Source: Coriobacteriales bacterium (lineage in GTDB: Bacteria > Actinomycetota > Coriobacteriia > Coriobacteriales > UBA8131). Taken from it: a stretch of 14,640 bases of DNA. The translations under genes and the position numbers were made by a program. The DNA is taken from NCBI GenBank assembly GCA_031274985.1, contig JAISPK010000075.1, forward strand, positions 1-14,640, given 5' to 3'. This document shows, one piece after another, positions 1-5,761 of the stretch. The notes beneath the pieces were generated by a model. That model was not told the DNA's origin. It did not search any database and was given only the letters and a program-made list of their open reading frames with translations. How positions within the stretch are numbered: position 1 is the stretch's first letter; each line of letters opens with the position of its first letter.

Positions 1-2
1 GG

Positions 3-119
3 CCTCCAGGCTATGAAATCATCTCCGGCTCCGGCGGAGGTCTGAACGGTAGCGTTTCCGGTCGAAATTACAACGAAAACCACATTGCCTATTTCATTTC
101 GCGGAAAAAAGGAGTTTAA
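3..119 (+). CDS. C-terminal end of an unidentified protein (partial)
   Basis: An open frame enters from the left edge and ends at TAA 117-119, giving 38 residues. They are rich in Gly, Ser, Asn and Tyr (SGSGGGLNGSVSGRN, then a short beta-like NHIAYFI stretch) and end in a basic RKKGV tail. The composition resembles the end of a beta-rich secreted or surface protein, and the next gene carries a membrane module of the type often found on surface proteins. No family can be named from so short a piece. The other two forward frames meet stops within the first 45 bases, which supports this frame. There is no LPXTG motif and no membrane helix in the visible part. Confidence is moderate that it is coding and low for any function. 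Confidence 0.55.
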   Translation, partial: PPGYEIISGSGGGLNGSVSGRNYNENHIAYFISRKKGV

Positions 120-235
120 TATAGAGCAGATATGTGGGTACAGTTATGTCATAAGAGTACAGACGGACTACCGTACCATGGAGGAGGCGCGTGCTATGCC
201 ATATCTGCACCAGGATTTTTCGGTGCTCCCAACAA

Positions 236-296
236 GCGGATCAATGCCCCGATCCGCGCAATCGGGGAGGGCGACTTCTGCCCAAGACGCCCTCCC
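236..296 (+). promoter_or_regulatory. Three overlapping, mutually exclusive hairpins
   Basis: Stem A is GCGGATC (236-242) with GATCCGC (251-257). Stem B is CCCCGAT (247-253) with ATCGGGG (261-267). Stem C is GGGAGGGCG (265-273) with CGCCCTCCC (288-296). All arms are perfect complements. A and B share 251-253, and B and C share 265-267, so B excludes both A and C. That is the geometry of an RNA switch. C is GC-rich but is not followed by a T-run (the next bases are TGCCTAGCTAAGG), so it is a poor intrinsic terminator. Pairing is read directly; function is inferred. Confidence 0.4.
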
Positions 297-392
297 TGCC
301 TAGCTAAGGTTTATTCCTTGCTTGTGTGGGCGGGGGCTGATGAGAATAGATAGTTAAACGCAAAAAGAAGAGGTGCCTAAGGAGTGCATTTT

Positions 393-463
393 TCCCAAAA
401 AAGGTTTACTATGAACTAAGCTTTTCTGCGCTGCAGAACTGAGTGGTTTAGGGGTTTTTGGGA
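393..463 (+). promoter_or_regulatory. Stem pairing with part of the ribosome binding site of the gene at 474
   Basis: TCCCAAAAA (393-401) is the exact complement of TTTTTGGGA (455-463). The right arm overlaps the start of the purine-rich Shine-Dalgarno tract GGGAGGGAGG (460-469). Nested inside is a perfect 6-base hairpin, TTCTGC (424-429) with GCAGAA (433-438), with a 3-base loop. If transcribed as a unit, the fold would partly occlude ribosome entry. The outer stem is AT-rich with a long loop, so its stability is uncertain, and GGAGG at 465-469 stays free. Confidence 0.35.
407..412 (+). promoter_or_regulatory. Weak -10-like box (TACTAT) upstream of the gene at 474
   Basis: TACTAT matches four of six positions of the sigma-70-type -10 consensus and lies about 60 bases before the start codon. 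No good -35 hexamer is found 16-18 bases upstream (384-389 is GTGCAT). If this were the real promoter, the left arm of the 393-463 stem would not be transcribed, so the two readings conflict. Confidence 0.15.
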
Positions 464-473
464 GGGAGGAAAA

Positions 474-1133
474 ATGCACAAACTGGATACCGGCAGCTTT
501 GCTGCAAAGCCAGCTTCTTATAAGGGCTCTCAAAAGAAAGTAATCTCTTTAGTAATGGTGTTATTATTGGCGGCTCTTATGGCAGCGGCACTTTTGCCGT
601 GTGCGGCTGCGTATGCCGAAGAGGGCGGCGAAGGCAATGCGGTTACCGGTGCCCCGGCAACCGAGGAGATCGGTACCGCCGAGACTCCTTTGGCCGGACC
701 TGCCGAAGTTTCGGGGAGGATTCCTTCACCCTCGAGCAATATCCCGTCTGCAAGCATACCGTCGGCCACCTATAATACAAAAACATGGTCGCTGGCCAAT
801 CTGTTACTTGCAGCAGTTGGCGTTTGCGCAGCAGGCATTTTGCTCATCGTGGTTGCGGCAAAAAAACACAGCAGGGAGAAGACAAACATGCAGCAAATCC
901 AAAAAGCACGCAGCAGGAGCTTGCTTTGGTGCGTCGTCAGTCTCGCCCTTGGCGTTGCGGCGGTAATCCTGTTCTTTGCAACGCAGAATCTCTCTCTGTC
1001 GGGGAGCCTCGTTGATTACTGGACCATAGTGCACGTGCTCCTTCTTGTAGGGCAGACCGTCTTATGGGTGCTTGCTTTCAGATCCCTGAGCCCACAAAGC
1101 AGCACCGATACCAGCGGGCTTGCCTATGGATGA
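474..1133 (+). CDS. Small exported protein with a three-helix membrane module
   Basis: The 219-residue product has a Sec-type signal: basic residues around 18-22, a hydrophobic core at 23-41 and a likely cleavage site after AYA (46-48). A Ser/Pro/Thr-rich linker follows at about 50-104, then three membrane helices near 105-128, 149-169 and 182-203, with a basic cytoplasmic loop between the first two. The helix pattern starting at TWSLANLLL, with the later DYWTIVHVLLL, resembles from memory the C-terminal membrane module that ends many large clostridial and coriobacterial surface proteins. Here it stands alone behind its own signal peptide and has no adhesion domain. The start ATG follows the strong purine tract GGGAGGGAGG (460-469). 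Function is unknown; a membrane partner for the upstream protein is possible. The family resemblance is recollection, not a search. Confidence 0.85.
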   Translation: MHKLDTGSFAAKPASYKGSQKKVISLVMVLLLAALMAAALLPCAAAYAEEGGEGNAVTGAPATEEIGTAETPLAGPAEVSGRIPSPSSNIPSASIPSATYNTKTWSLANLLLAAVGVCAAGILLIVVAAKKHSREKTNMQQIQKARSRSLLWCVVSLALGVAAVILFFATQNLSLSGSLVDYWTIVHVLLLVGQTVLWVLAFRSLSPQSSTDTSGLAYG

Positions 1134-1148
1134 TAGCCCCGGGTAGCC

Positions 1149-1862
1149 ATGCTGGACATTTTTCAGCAGGTTCTGCATTTTTTGGGTCATGGATTCTGCC
1201 ATCAGTTTGCCGAGCGAAGCTTTGAGGCAGGCGGGCTGCAGTTTTGCGTCTGTGCCCGCTGTACCGGCCTCTATCTGGGATTTATCATTACCCTCATCGT
1301 GCTGCTCGTTGCTGCAAGGAGCCCCCTTCACAAAAGCATGCCGGCTGCCCTGCCGCCGCAGTGGGCGATAATACCGGGCATTCTCCTCATGCTCCCCCTG
1401 CTGTTTGACGGGGTGAGTTCTTACGCCGGCCTGCGCGAGACCACCAATCTCATCCGTTACCTTACCGGATACGCTTGCGGCATGGGCCTGGGAGTACTGG
1501 CAAGCGCAGCGGTGCTGAGCCTGTGGCCGCACCTCAATCACCGGCTCAGTGCCGTGAACAAGCCGGTAAAACTCATAGGAGTGCTGGCAGCCAGCGCTGT
1601 CATAGGCACGCTCTTTTATGTGGCTGCACCTTACACGGGAGTTGCTGCCCCCTTGCTGGTTGCCCTCTGTCTGTGGCTCACCGTTGCGCTGGTGGTGCTC
1701 CTCATTGTCTCCACCACGCGCCTTTGGCGCGGAGCACAAACAGCCGCCCGACGCATCGGCCTCATAGCGCTCTCCCTGCTCGCTGCTCTCGTGGTTTTAG
1801 CGCTGCTATCGCTTCTCGCGAGCGCGCTGGGTTTATTGTTTCCGTGGTTCGTGCACCCCTGA
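1149..1862 (+). CDS. DUF2085-family membrane protein
   Basis: The 237-residue product is a polytopic membrane protein of the DUF2085 type. The family hallmarks are near the N terminus: CHQ at 17-19 with ERSF at 22-25, then CVCARCTGLYLGF at 33-45, followed by FDGVSSYAGLRETTN at 86-100 in the second conserved loop. Hydrophobic segments lie near 40-56, 72-88, 108-126, 141-160, 166-188 and 203-230. The Cys/His cluster could bind a metal or be redox active, but no biochemical role is established to my knowledge. It starts 15 bases after the preceding stop with only a weak ribosome binding site (GGGTAGCC), so translational coupling is plausible. The length is typical, perhaps with a longer C-terminal hydrophobic tail. 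The family call is confident; the function is unknown. Confidence 0.85.
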   Translation: MLDIFQQVLHFLGHGFCHQFAERSFEAGGLQFCVCARCTGLYLGFIITLIVLLVAARSPLHKSMPAALPPQWAIIPGILLMLPLLFDGVSSYAGLRETTNLIRYLTGYACGMGLGVLASAAVLSLWPHLNHRLSAVNKPVKLIGVLAASAVIGTLFYVAAPYTGVAAPLLVALCLWLTVALVVLLIVSTTRLWRGAQTAARRIGLIALSLLAALVVLALLSLLASALGLLFPWFVHP

Positions 1863-1884
1863 TATATTGGTATCATGGGGAGCT

Positions 1885-2418
1885 ATGCAAAGTGTAATCA
1901 AGATAACCCTTCCTGCGCGCAAAGAAGAACTGGCCGCACTCAGGCCCGGCGATGAGGTGCAGCTCTTTGGCACGATATTCACCCTGCGTGATGTGGGCCA
2001 CCAACGATGCCTTGCGCACCTGCAAAACGAAGGCGCTTTGCCCTACGGTCTGGCCGGGCAGGCGCTGTACTATGCCGGCCCTACGCCCCCTCGCGCAGCG
2101 AGGCCCTTTGGCGCCCTGGGACCCACGACGGCCTCCCGCATGGACGCGGCAACCCCGCAACTCTTAGAGGCGGGCATCAACCTCACGCTCGGCAAGGGAA
2201 GGCGCGCAAGAGAAGTTGCGCAGGCCTGTGCCTTAACCGGCAGCGTCTATCTTGTTGCGGTGGGCGGAGCCGGCGCTTATCTGGGCGGCTTTGTTACCAA
2301 CAGCGAGATTGTTGCCTGGGACGACCTGGGGCCTGAAGCCCTGCATCGTCTCACGCTCAACGGGCTGCCTGCTTACGTGGGAATCGACAGCAATGGCACA
2401 ACCGTATGGGACGATTAA
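1885..2418 (+). CDS. Class I fumarase-type hydro-lyase, beta subunit (C-terminal domain)
   Basis: The 177-residue product matches the beta subunit of two-subunit iron-sulfur fumarases and L-tartrate dehydratases, which interconvert fumarate and malate (or dehydrate a related hydroxy acid). Visible motifs are LRPGDEVQLFGTIFTLRD (19-36), YYAGPTPP (62-69), GPTTASRMD (79-87), the GKG turn at 103-105, VYLVAVGGAGA (121-131) and DDLGPEAL (146-153). The length is normal for a stand-alone beta subunit. The catalytic alpha subunit, which binds the 4Fe-4S cluster, is not in the window. I chose ATG 1885 because GGGGAG sits just upstream at 1877-1882; an in-frame ATG at 1867 would add six residues and lacks a ribosome binding site. 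It lies 22 bases after the DUF2085 gene. Fumarase versus tartrate dehydratase cannot be settled from this subunit. Confidence 0.88.
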   Translation: MQSVIKITLPARKEELAALRPGDEVQLFGTIFTLRDVGHQRCLAHLQNEGALPYGLAGQALYYAGPTPPRAARPFGALGPTTASRMDAATPQLLEAGINLTLGKGRRAREVAQACALTGSVYLVAVGGAGAYLGGFVTNSEIVAWDDLGPEALHRLTLNGLPAYVGIDSNGTTVWDD

Positions 2419-2442
2419 CCCCATGCTAAGGAGGATTATGCA

Positions 2443-3123
2443 ATGAGCACCATCTTTATCTCTTTTGAAGGTGGAGAGGGGGTAGGCAAGTCCACACAGA
2501 TACGACTTTTGGCAGACCGGCTGGTTAAGGCGGGCTATGAAGTCTGTTGTTTGCGCGAACCGGGAGGCACGTCGGTTGGCGAGCAGATCCGTTCGATCCT
2601 ACTCGACTGCGCCAACACAAAACTCTCGCCGGTTGCAGAGCTGATGCTCTACGAAGCAGCCAGAGCCCAGTTGGTTGCCGAGGTCATCCTTCCGGCCTTG
2701 AGCGCCGGCAAGGTGGTGTTGGTAGATCGCTATATCGACTCGACCCTGGCCTACCAGGCCTACGCACGCGGCCTGGACAAAAACCTGGTGTTAGCCGCAA
2801 ACGAGATCGGTTGCGCCGGGCTCATTCCCACCAGGACCATTCTCCTTGACCAGGACATGGAAGCAGGACTGCAAAAAGCGGTAGGAGACGGCGCCGACCG
2901 CATGGAGGCCGAAGGCCGGGACTTTCATCGAAAGGTCCACGACGGATTTGAGCAGCTGGCAAGCGAGTACGACGCGCGTTTTGTGACCGTACCGTGCCAG
3001 GAGCACAAAGAAGACACCCACGAACTGATCTTTGCCGCCGTGGCAGACCTCTTTGACGAGCGGGCCGCCCGTCCGTATGAGATTACCGAAGAACTGCTCC
3101 AGAAGATCAAGGCAGAAAAATAG
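2443..3123 (+). CDS. tmk: Thymidylate kinase
   Basis: This 226-residue dTMP kinase phosphorylates dTMP to dTDP with ATP in the cytosol, an essential step of dTTP synthesis. The P-loop is GGEGVGKST at 10-18, preceded by the usual FISFEG strand. The substrate-site REPGGT lies at 38-43, DRY at 95-97 is followed by STLAYQ, and the lid/C-terminal region has DRMEAEGRDFHRKV at 152-165. A short charged C-terminal extension (about 205-226) goes a little beyond the usual length. The ATG follows AAGGAGG at 2428-2434 with an 8-base spacer. The gene overlaps holB by one base, the TAG stop sharing its G with the GTG start. The tmk-holB-ricT order matches the Bacillus subtilis tmk region, without yaaQ and yaaR between them. 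Confidence 0.97.
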   Translation: MSTIFISFEGGEGVGKSTQIRLLADRLVKAGYEVCCLREPGGTSVGEQIRSILLDCANTKLSPVAELMLYEAARAQLVAEVILPALSAGKVVLVDRYIDSTLAYQAYARGLDKNLVLAANEIGCAGLIPTRTILLDQDMEAGLQKAVGDGADRMEAEGRDFHRKVHDGFEQLASEYDARFVTVPCQEHKEDTHELIFAAVADLFDERAARPYEITEELLQKIKAEK

Positions 3124-4295
3124 TGCCTGAATCAGCAAGCAACCTCACTGCGCGCCCCCTGGCTCCGCCCTTTGACAGTCTGGTAGGCCAGAGTACGGCT
3201 GCCCACTTTCTTACGGCGGTCATGCAGAGCAACAGTCCGGGCCACGCCTATCTGTTCAGCGGGCCGCTCGGCTCGGGAAAAACAGAAGCAGCGCGAGCCT
3301 TTGGTCGCGCACTCCTGTGCGACAACGGCGGAACGGACGACTGCGACACCTGCAGGCGGGTGGCCCACGCCACGCATCCGGATTTTCATGTGATTGCTCC
3401 CGCCGGTGTACGGGGCTATGTCATAGAGCAGATCCAGGAGATCATCAGCTCAGCAGGCATGACTCCTGTGCGTGCCCGCCGCAAGGTCTTTCTCCTCACG
3501 CGCGCCGACCTGCTCGCAGGCGCTGCGGCCAACGCGCTGCTCAAGACCCTGGAAGAACCACCCCCCGACACAGTGTTCATCCTGTTGGCGCGTAACCGTG
3601 ACGCAGTACTGGAGACCATCGTCTCTCGCTGCCAGGTGCTGCCCTTCAGGCGTATTCCGGAGGACGAGGCCCTCGCCACGCTCTCAGAGAAAATCGGGGT
3701 TTCTTCCGAAGAAGCGCGCATTGCGCTTTCGGCAACCGGAGGCTCGCTGCTGTACGCCGAGGAATTCTGGCGCAGCCGGGAACGCCGCAATTTGCGTGTT
3801 GCTATGCTGGAGGCCCTCGAACGTCTCTCTCATGCCGACGATGCCAGCGTGCTCGAAGCCGCCAAAGAGCTGGTCATAAAGATGAAAGCACCTCTTGACG
3901 TGGTAAAAAGGGAGCAGGAACTCCAGCTGGAGCAAGGCCGCGACTTTCTCTCCGCAGGAAACCTCAGCCGGCTTGAGCAGCAGCTCAGACGGGAGTTCTC
4001 CGGCAGAGAACGCGAAACCATAGGCGAGATACTGGAGGTGACCCGCAGTTGGATACGCGACGTTATGGTCACTTTGATGCCCACGGGCACCCAGCGGCCC
4101 GTTAATGTTGATTTTATCGCCAACATCCAGCGCACGGCCGAGCGGGTGCAAATGCCCCGTTGCACCAGGGCTTTAGCAGCAGTGGACGAGGCCGCACGGC
4201 AAATCCAGTATAATGTGAGTTTACAGCTGGCCTTGGAAGTGATGCTCTTTTCCATCCGCACTGAGCTGTTCACGATCCAAGATAGAGAGATGTAG
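3123..4295 (+). CDS. holB: DNA polymerase III delta-prime subunit
   Basis: This 390-residue AAA+ protein is a fixed subunit of the clamp loader, which places the sliding clamp on primed DNA. The Walker A motif is GPLGSGKT at 47-54. A Cys-rich zinc-module region follows, with C66, C74 and C77 before HPD (85-87). LLKTLEEPPPDTVF at 139-152 and the SRC motif at 168-170 (arginine finger) are typical of delta-prime/tau proteins. The C-terminal half (about 240-390) is helical, as expected of the collar domain. The GTG start overlaps the tmk stop by one base, so translation is probably coupled. Only three Cys of the expected four are seen: aligning from HPD backwards puts Thr71 where the second Cys would be. 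DnaX is less likely, given the operon position and lack of a long C-terminal tail. Confidence 0.93.
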   Translation: MPESASNLTARPLAPPFDSLVGQSTAAHFLTAVMQSNSPGHAYLFSGPLGSGKTEAARAFGRALLCDNGGTDDCDTCRRVAHATHPDFHVIAPAGVRGYVIEQIQEIISSAGMTPVRARRKVFLLTRADLLAGAAANALLKTLEEPPPDTVFILLARNRDAVLETIVSRCQVLPFRRIPEDEALATLSEKIGVSSEEARIALSATGGSLLYAEEFWRSRERRNLRVAMLEALERLSHADDASVLEAAKELVIKMKAPLDVVKREQELQLEQGRDFLSAGNLSRLEQQLRREFSGRERETIGEILEVTRSWIRDVMVTLMPTGTQRPVNVDFIANIQRTAERVQMPRCTRALAAVDEAARQIQYNVSLQLALEVMLFSIRTELFTIQDREM

Positions 4296-4297
4296 TA

Positions 4298-5761
4298 ATG
4301 CCACAGTTAGTTTCGGTGAGATTTCGTTTTAACCCTAAGCCTCTCTGGTTTGACCCACAGGGCAAAGAATATAGTGTTGGCACAGAAGTATTGGTAGAAA
4401 CCGAGCGCGGCCGCGAGGTAGGGACGATCTATGAGGCGGCCATTCAGGCCACCGACAAGCAGATCAGCAAACTCAAGTCACCCCTCAAGCCCGTAATCAG
4501 GGAGTTAACCGATTTAGACTATGAGCACCTTGAGGTTTTAGAAGAAAAGGGCCGCAGTGCCATGCCCTTTTTCAGAGAGAAGATAGAAGAGTACCAGCTG
4601 GACATCAAGCCGGTAGAAGTGCAGTACATCTTCAGCGGCGAGAGAGGCATCTTCTACTTCTCAAGCGAAGACCGGGTGGACTTCAGGGATCTGGTGAGAG
4701 ACCTGGCTCAGCACTTTCACGTGCGCATCGATATGCGCCAGATTGGCGCTCGCGACGAGGCCAAGGAACTGGGCGGCCTTGCCCACTGCGGCGAGGAGTT
4801 CTGCTGCGCTCGTTTTGGCGGCGAATTCCAACCGGTTTCTATCCGCATGGCCAAAGAGCAGGATCTCCCCCTTAATCCCACGAAGATATCCGGCGCCTGT
4901 GGCAGACTGATGTGCTGTCTGCGCTATGAATACGAAGCGTACAAGGATTTTAAGAAGCGGGCGCCCAAAAAGGGCACGGTCGTCGACACCCCGCTGGGCA
5001 AGACGGTTATCAGCGGCTATAACACCCCCGGCGAAACGATGGAGCTCAAGCTCGAAGACGGCAAGAGACTCAACGTACCCCTGGGAGAGATTGATTTTTC
5101 ACGGGAGGCCCACCCCTGTGTGAGCCAGGATACCATTGAGCGCTGCGCAACGCGCAGCATGCTCATGGCGCTCGGAGCGCTGGAGCAGCAGTTAGAGGAT
5201 TCGCCGATGGGCGATTTGTTGGGAGCAGACCTTGACCTCGAGGTGCAAACGCCCGGCAGCGGCCGCAATCGCAGACGCCGTAGCTCCCAGCCGGCTCCTG
5301 CAAAAAGCACCGCAGAAAGCGCTGCACAGCAGCCCGAAAAACCCTCGTCAGGCAATCGCAGACGCCGCCGCCGCGGCTCAGGGGAGGGCGCTCAAACGCA
5401 AGCCTCCCAAAAACCAGCGGCACAAAACGACCGGGGCAAACGACCGCCTGCCAAAAAGCAGGAGAGGCAAAGTGCCGACGACAAGAGATACGACGCTGCT
5501 GACAGCAGAACCGAAAAACCGCGACCCGGGCAAAGATCCAGTGGTCTGCGTAAAAGAAGAAGCGATCAAGGCGGGCAAAGCCAGGGTGGCAGCGCCAACA
5601 CAAACAGAAGCGAACAGCCCAAGGCCGAAACTTCTGCAGGGGACGGAAGACGCCGTCGCAGACAACGCACGAGTGAAGGTGGCCCGGGGGGCAACAACAA
5701 CGAAAAAGGTGGCAACAGCAGCGCAGGTGCCACTCAGGACCCTAGAGGACCGAGGCGATGA
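4298..5761 (+). CDS. ricT: PSP1 / RicT (YaaT) family protein with long basic tail
   Basis: Residues 1-285 of this 487-residue protein form a PSP1 domain like Bacillus RicT/YaaT, part of the Ric complex that binds RNase Y and affects mRNA processing. The conserved cysteines are visible: C164, C169 and C170 in HCGEEFCCARFGGEF, and C201, C206 and C207 in CGRLMCCLRYE. In RicT such cysteines help hold a 4Fe-4S cluster. KKGTVVDTPLGK (224-235) is also typical. From about 315 to the end is a low-complexity tail rich in Arg, Lys, Gln, Ser and Gly, with Arg runs at 325-328, 354-359 and 450-455. Bacillus RicT is about 275 residues, so the tail is a large addition. It starts 2 bases after holB and overlaps pncB by 4. 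RicA and RicF partners are not in the window. Confidence 0.92.
   Translation: MPQLVSVRFRFNPKPLWFDPQGKEYSVGTEVLVETERGREVGTIYEAAIQATDKQISKLKSPLKPVIRELTDLDYEHLEVLEEKGRSAMPFFREKIEEYQLDIKPVEVQYIFSGERGIFYFSSEDRVDFRDLVRDLAQHFHVRIDMRQIGARDEAKELGGLAHCGEEFCCARFGGEFQPVSIRMAKEQDLPLNPTKISGACGRLMCCLRYEYEAYKDFKKRAPKKGTVVDTPLGKTVISGYNTPGETMELKLEDGKRLNVPLGEIDFSREAHPCVSQDTIERCATRSMLMALGALEQQLEDSPMGDLLGADLDLEVQTPGSGRNRRRRSSQPAPAKSTAESAAQQPEKPSSGNRRRRRRGSGEGAQTQASQKPAAQNDRGKRPPAKKQERQSADDKRYDAADSRTEKPRPGQRSSGLRKRRSDQGGQSQGGSANTNRSEQPKAETSAGDGRRRRRQRTSEGGPGGNNNEKGGNSSAGATQDPRGPRR
5266..5367 (+). repeat. 15-base direct repeat encoding Arg-rich tail motif
   Basis: CAATCGCAGACGCCG occurs exactly at 5266-5280 and again at 5353-5367, both encoding N-R-R-R-R in the tail of the RicT-like protein. 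A related GACGCCGTCGCAGAC lies near 5647-5661, encoding a third Arg run. The pattern suggests internal duplication of a basic unit. Confidence 0.7.

Larger units (their letters stand above)
120..473 (+). other. Intergenic region rich in inverted repeats, possible structured leader
   Basis: These 354 bases hold no convincing gene. Two overlapping short open frames (85-303 and 132-353) lack good ribosome binding sites and recognisable composition. Several perfect inverted repeats are present. A 9-base pair at 126-134 and 200-208 could close a multi-branched domain. A 5-base pair lies at 207-211/222-226. Three 7- to 9-base stems lie in series at 236-296, and a 9-base pair at 393-401/455-463 reaches into the Shine-Dalgarno region of the gene at 474. 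I see no known riboswitch consensus, tRNA or other named RNA. It may be a regulatory leader, an unrecognised small RNA, or the terminator region of the upstream gene. Confidence 0.5.

Noticed and set aside
265..296. Stem C as an intrinsic terminator of the upstream gene
   Set aside because: The stem is GC-rich and perfect, but no T-run follows; kept instead as part of a possible switch, with termination as an alternative.
85..353. Two overlapping open frames of 72-73 codons after the first stop
   Set aside because: Neither has a ribosome binding site or sensible composition, they overlap each other in different frames, and the region is dominated by inverted repeats.
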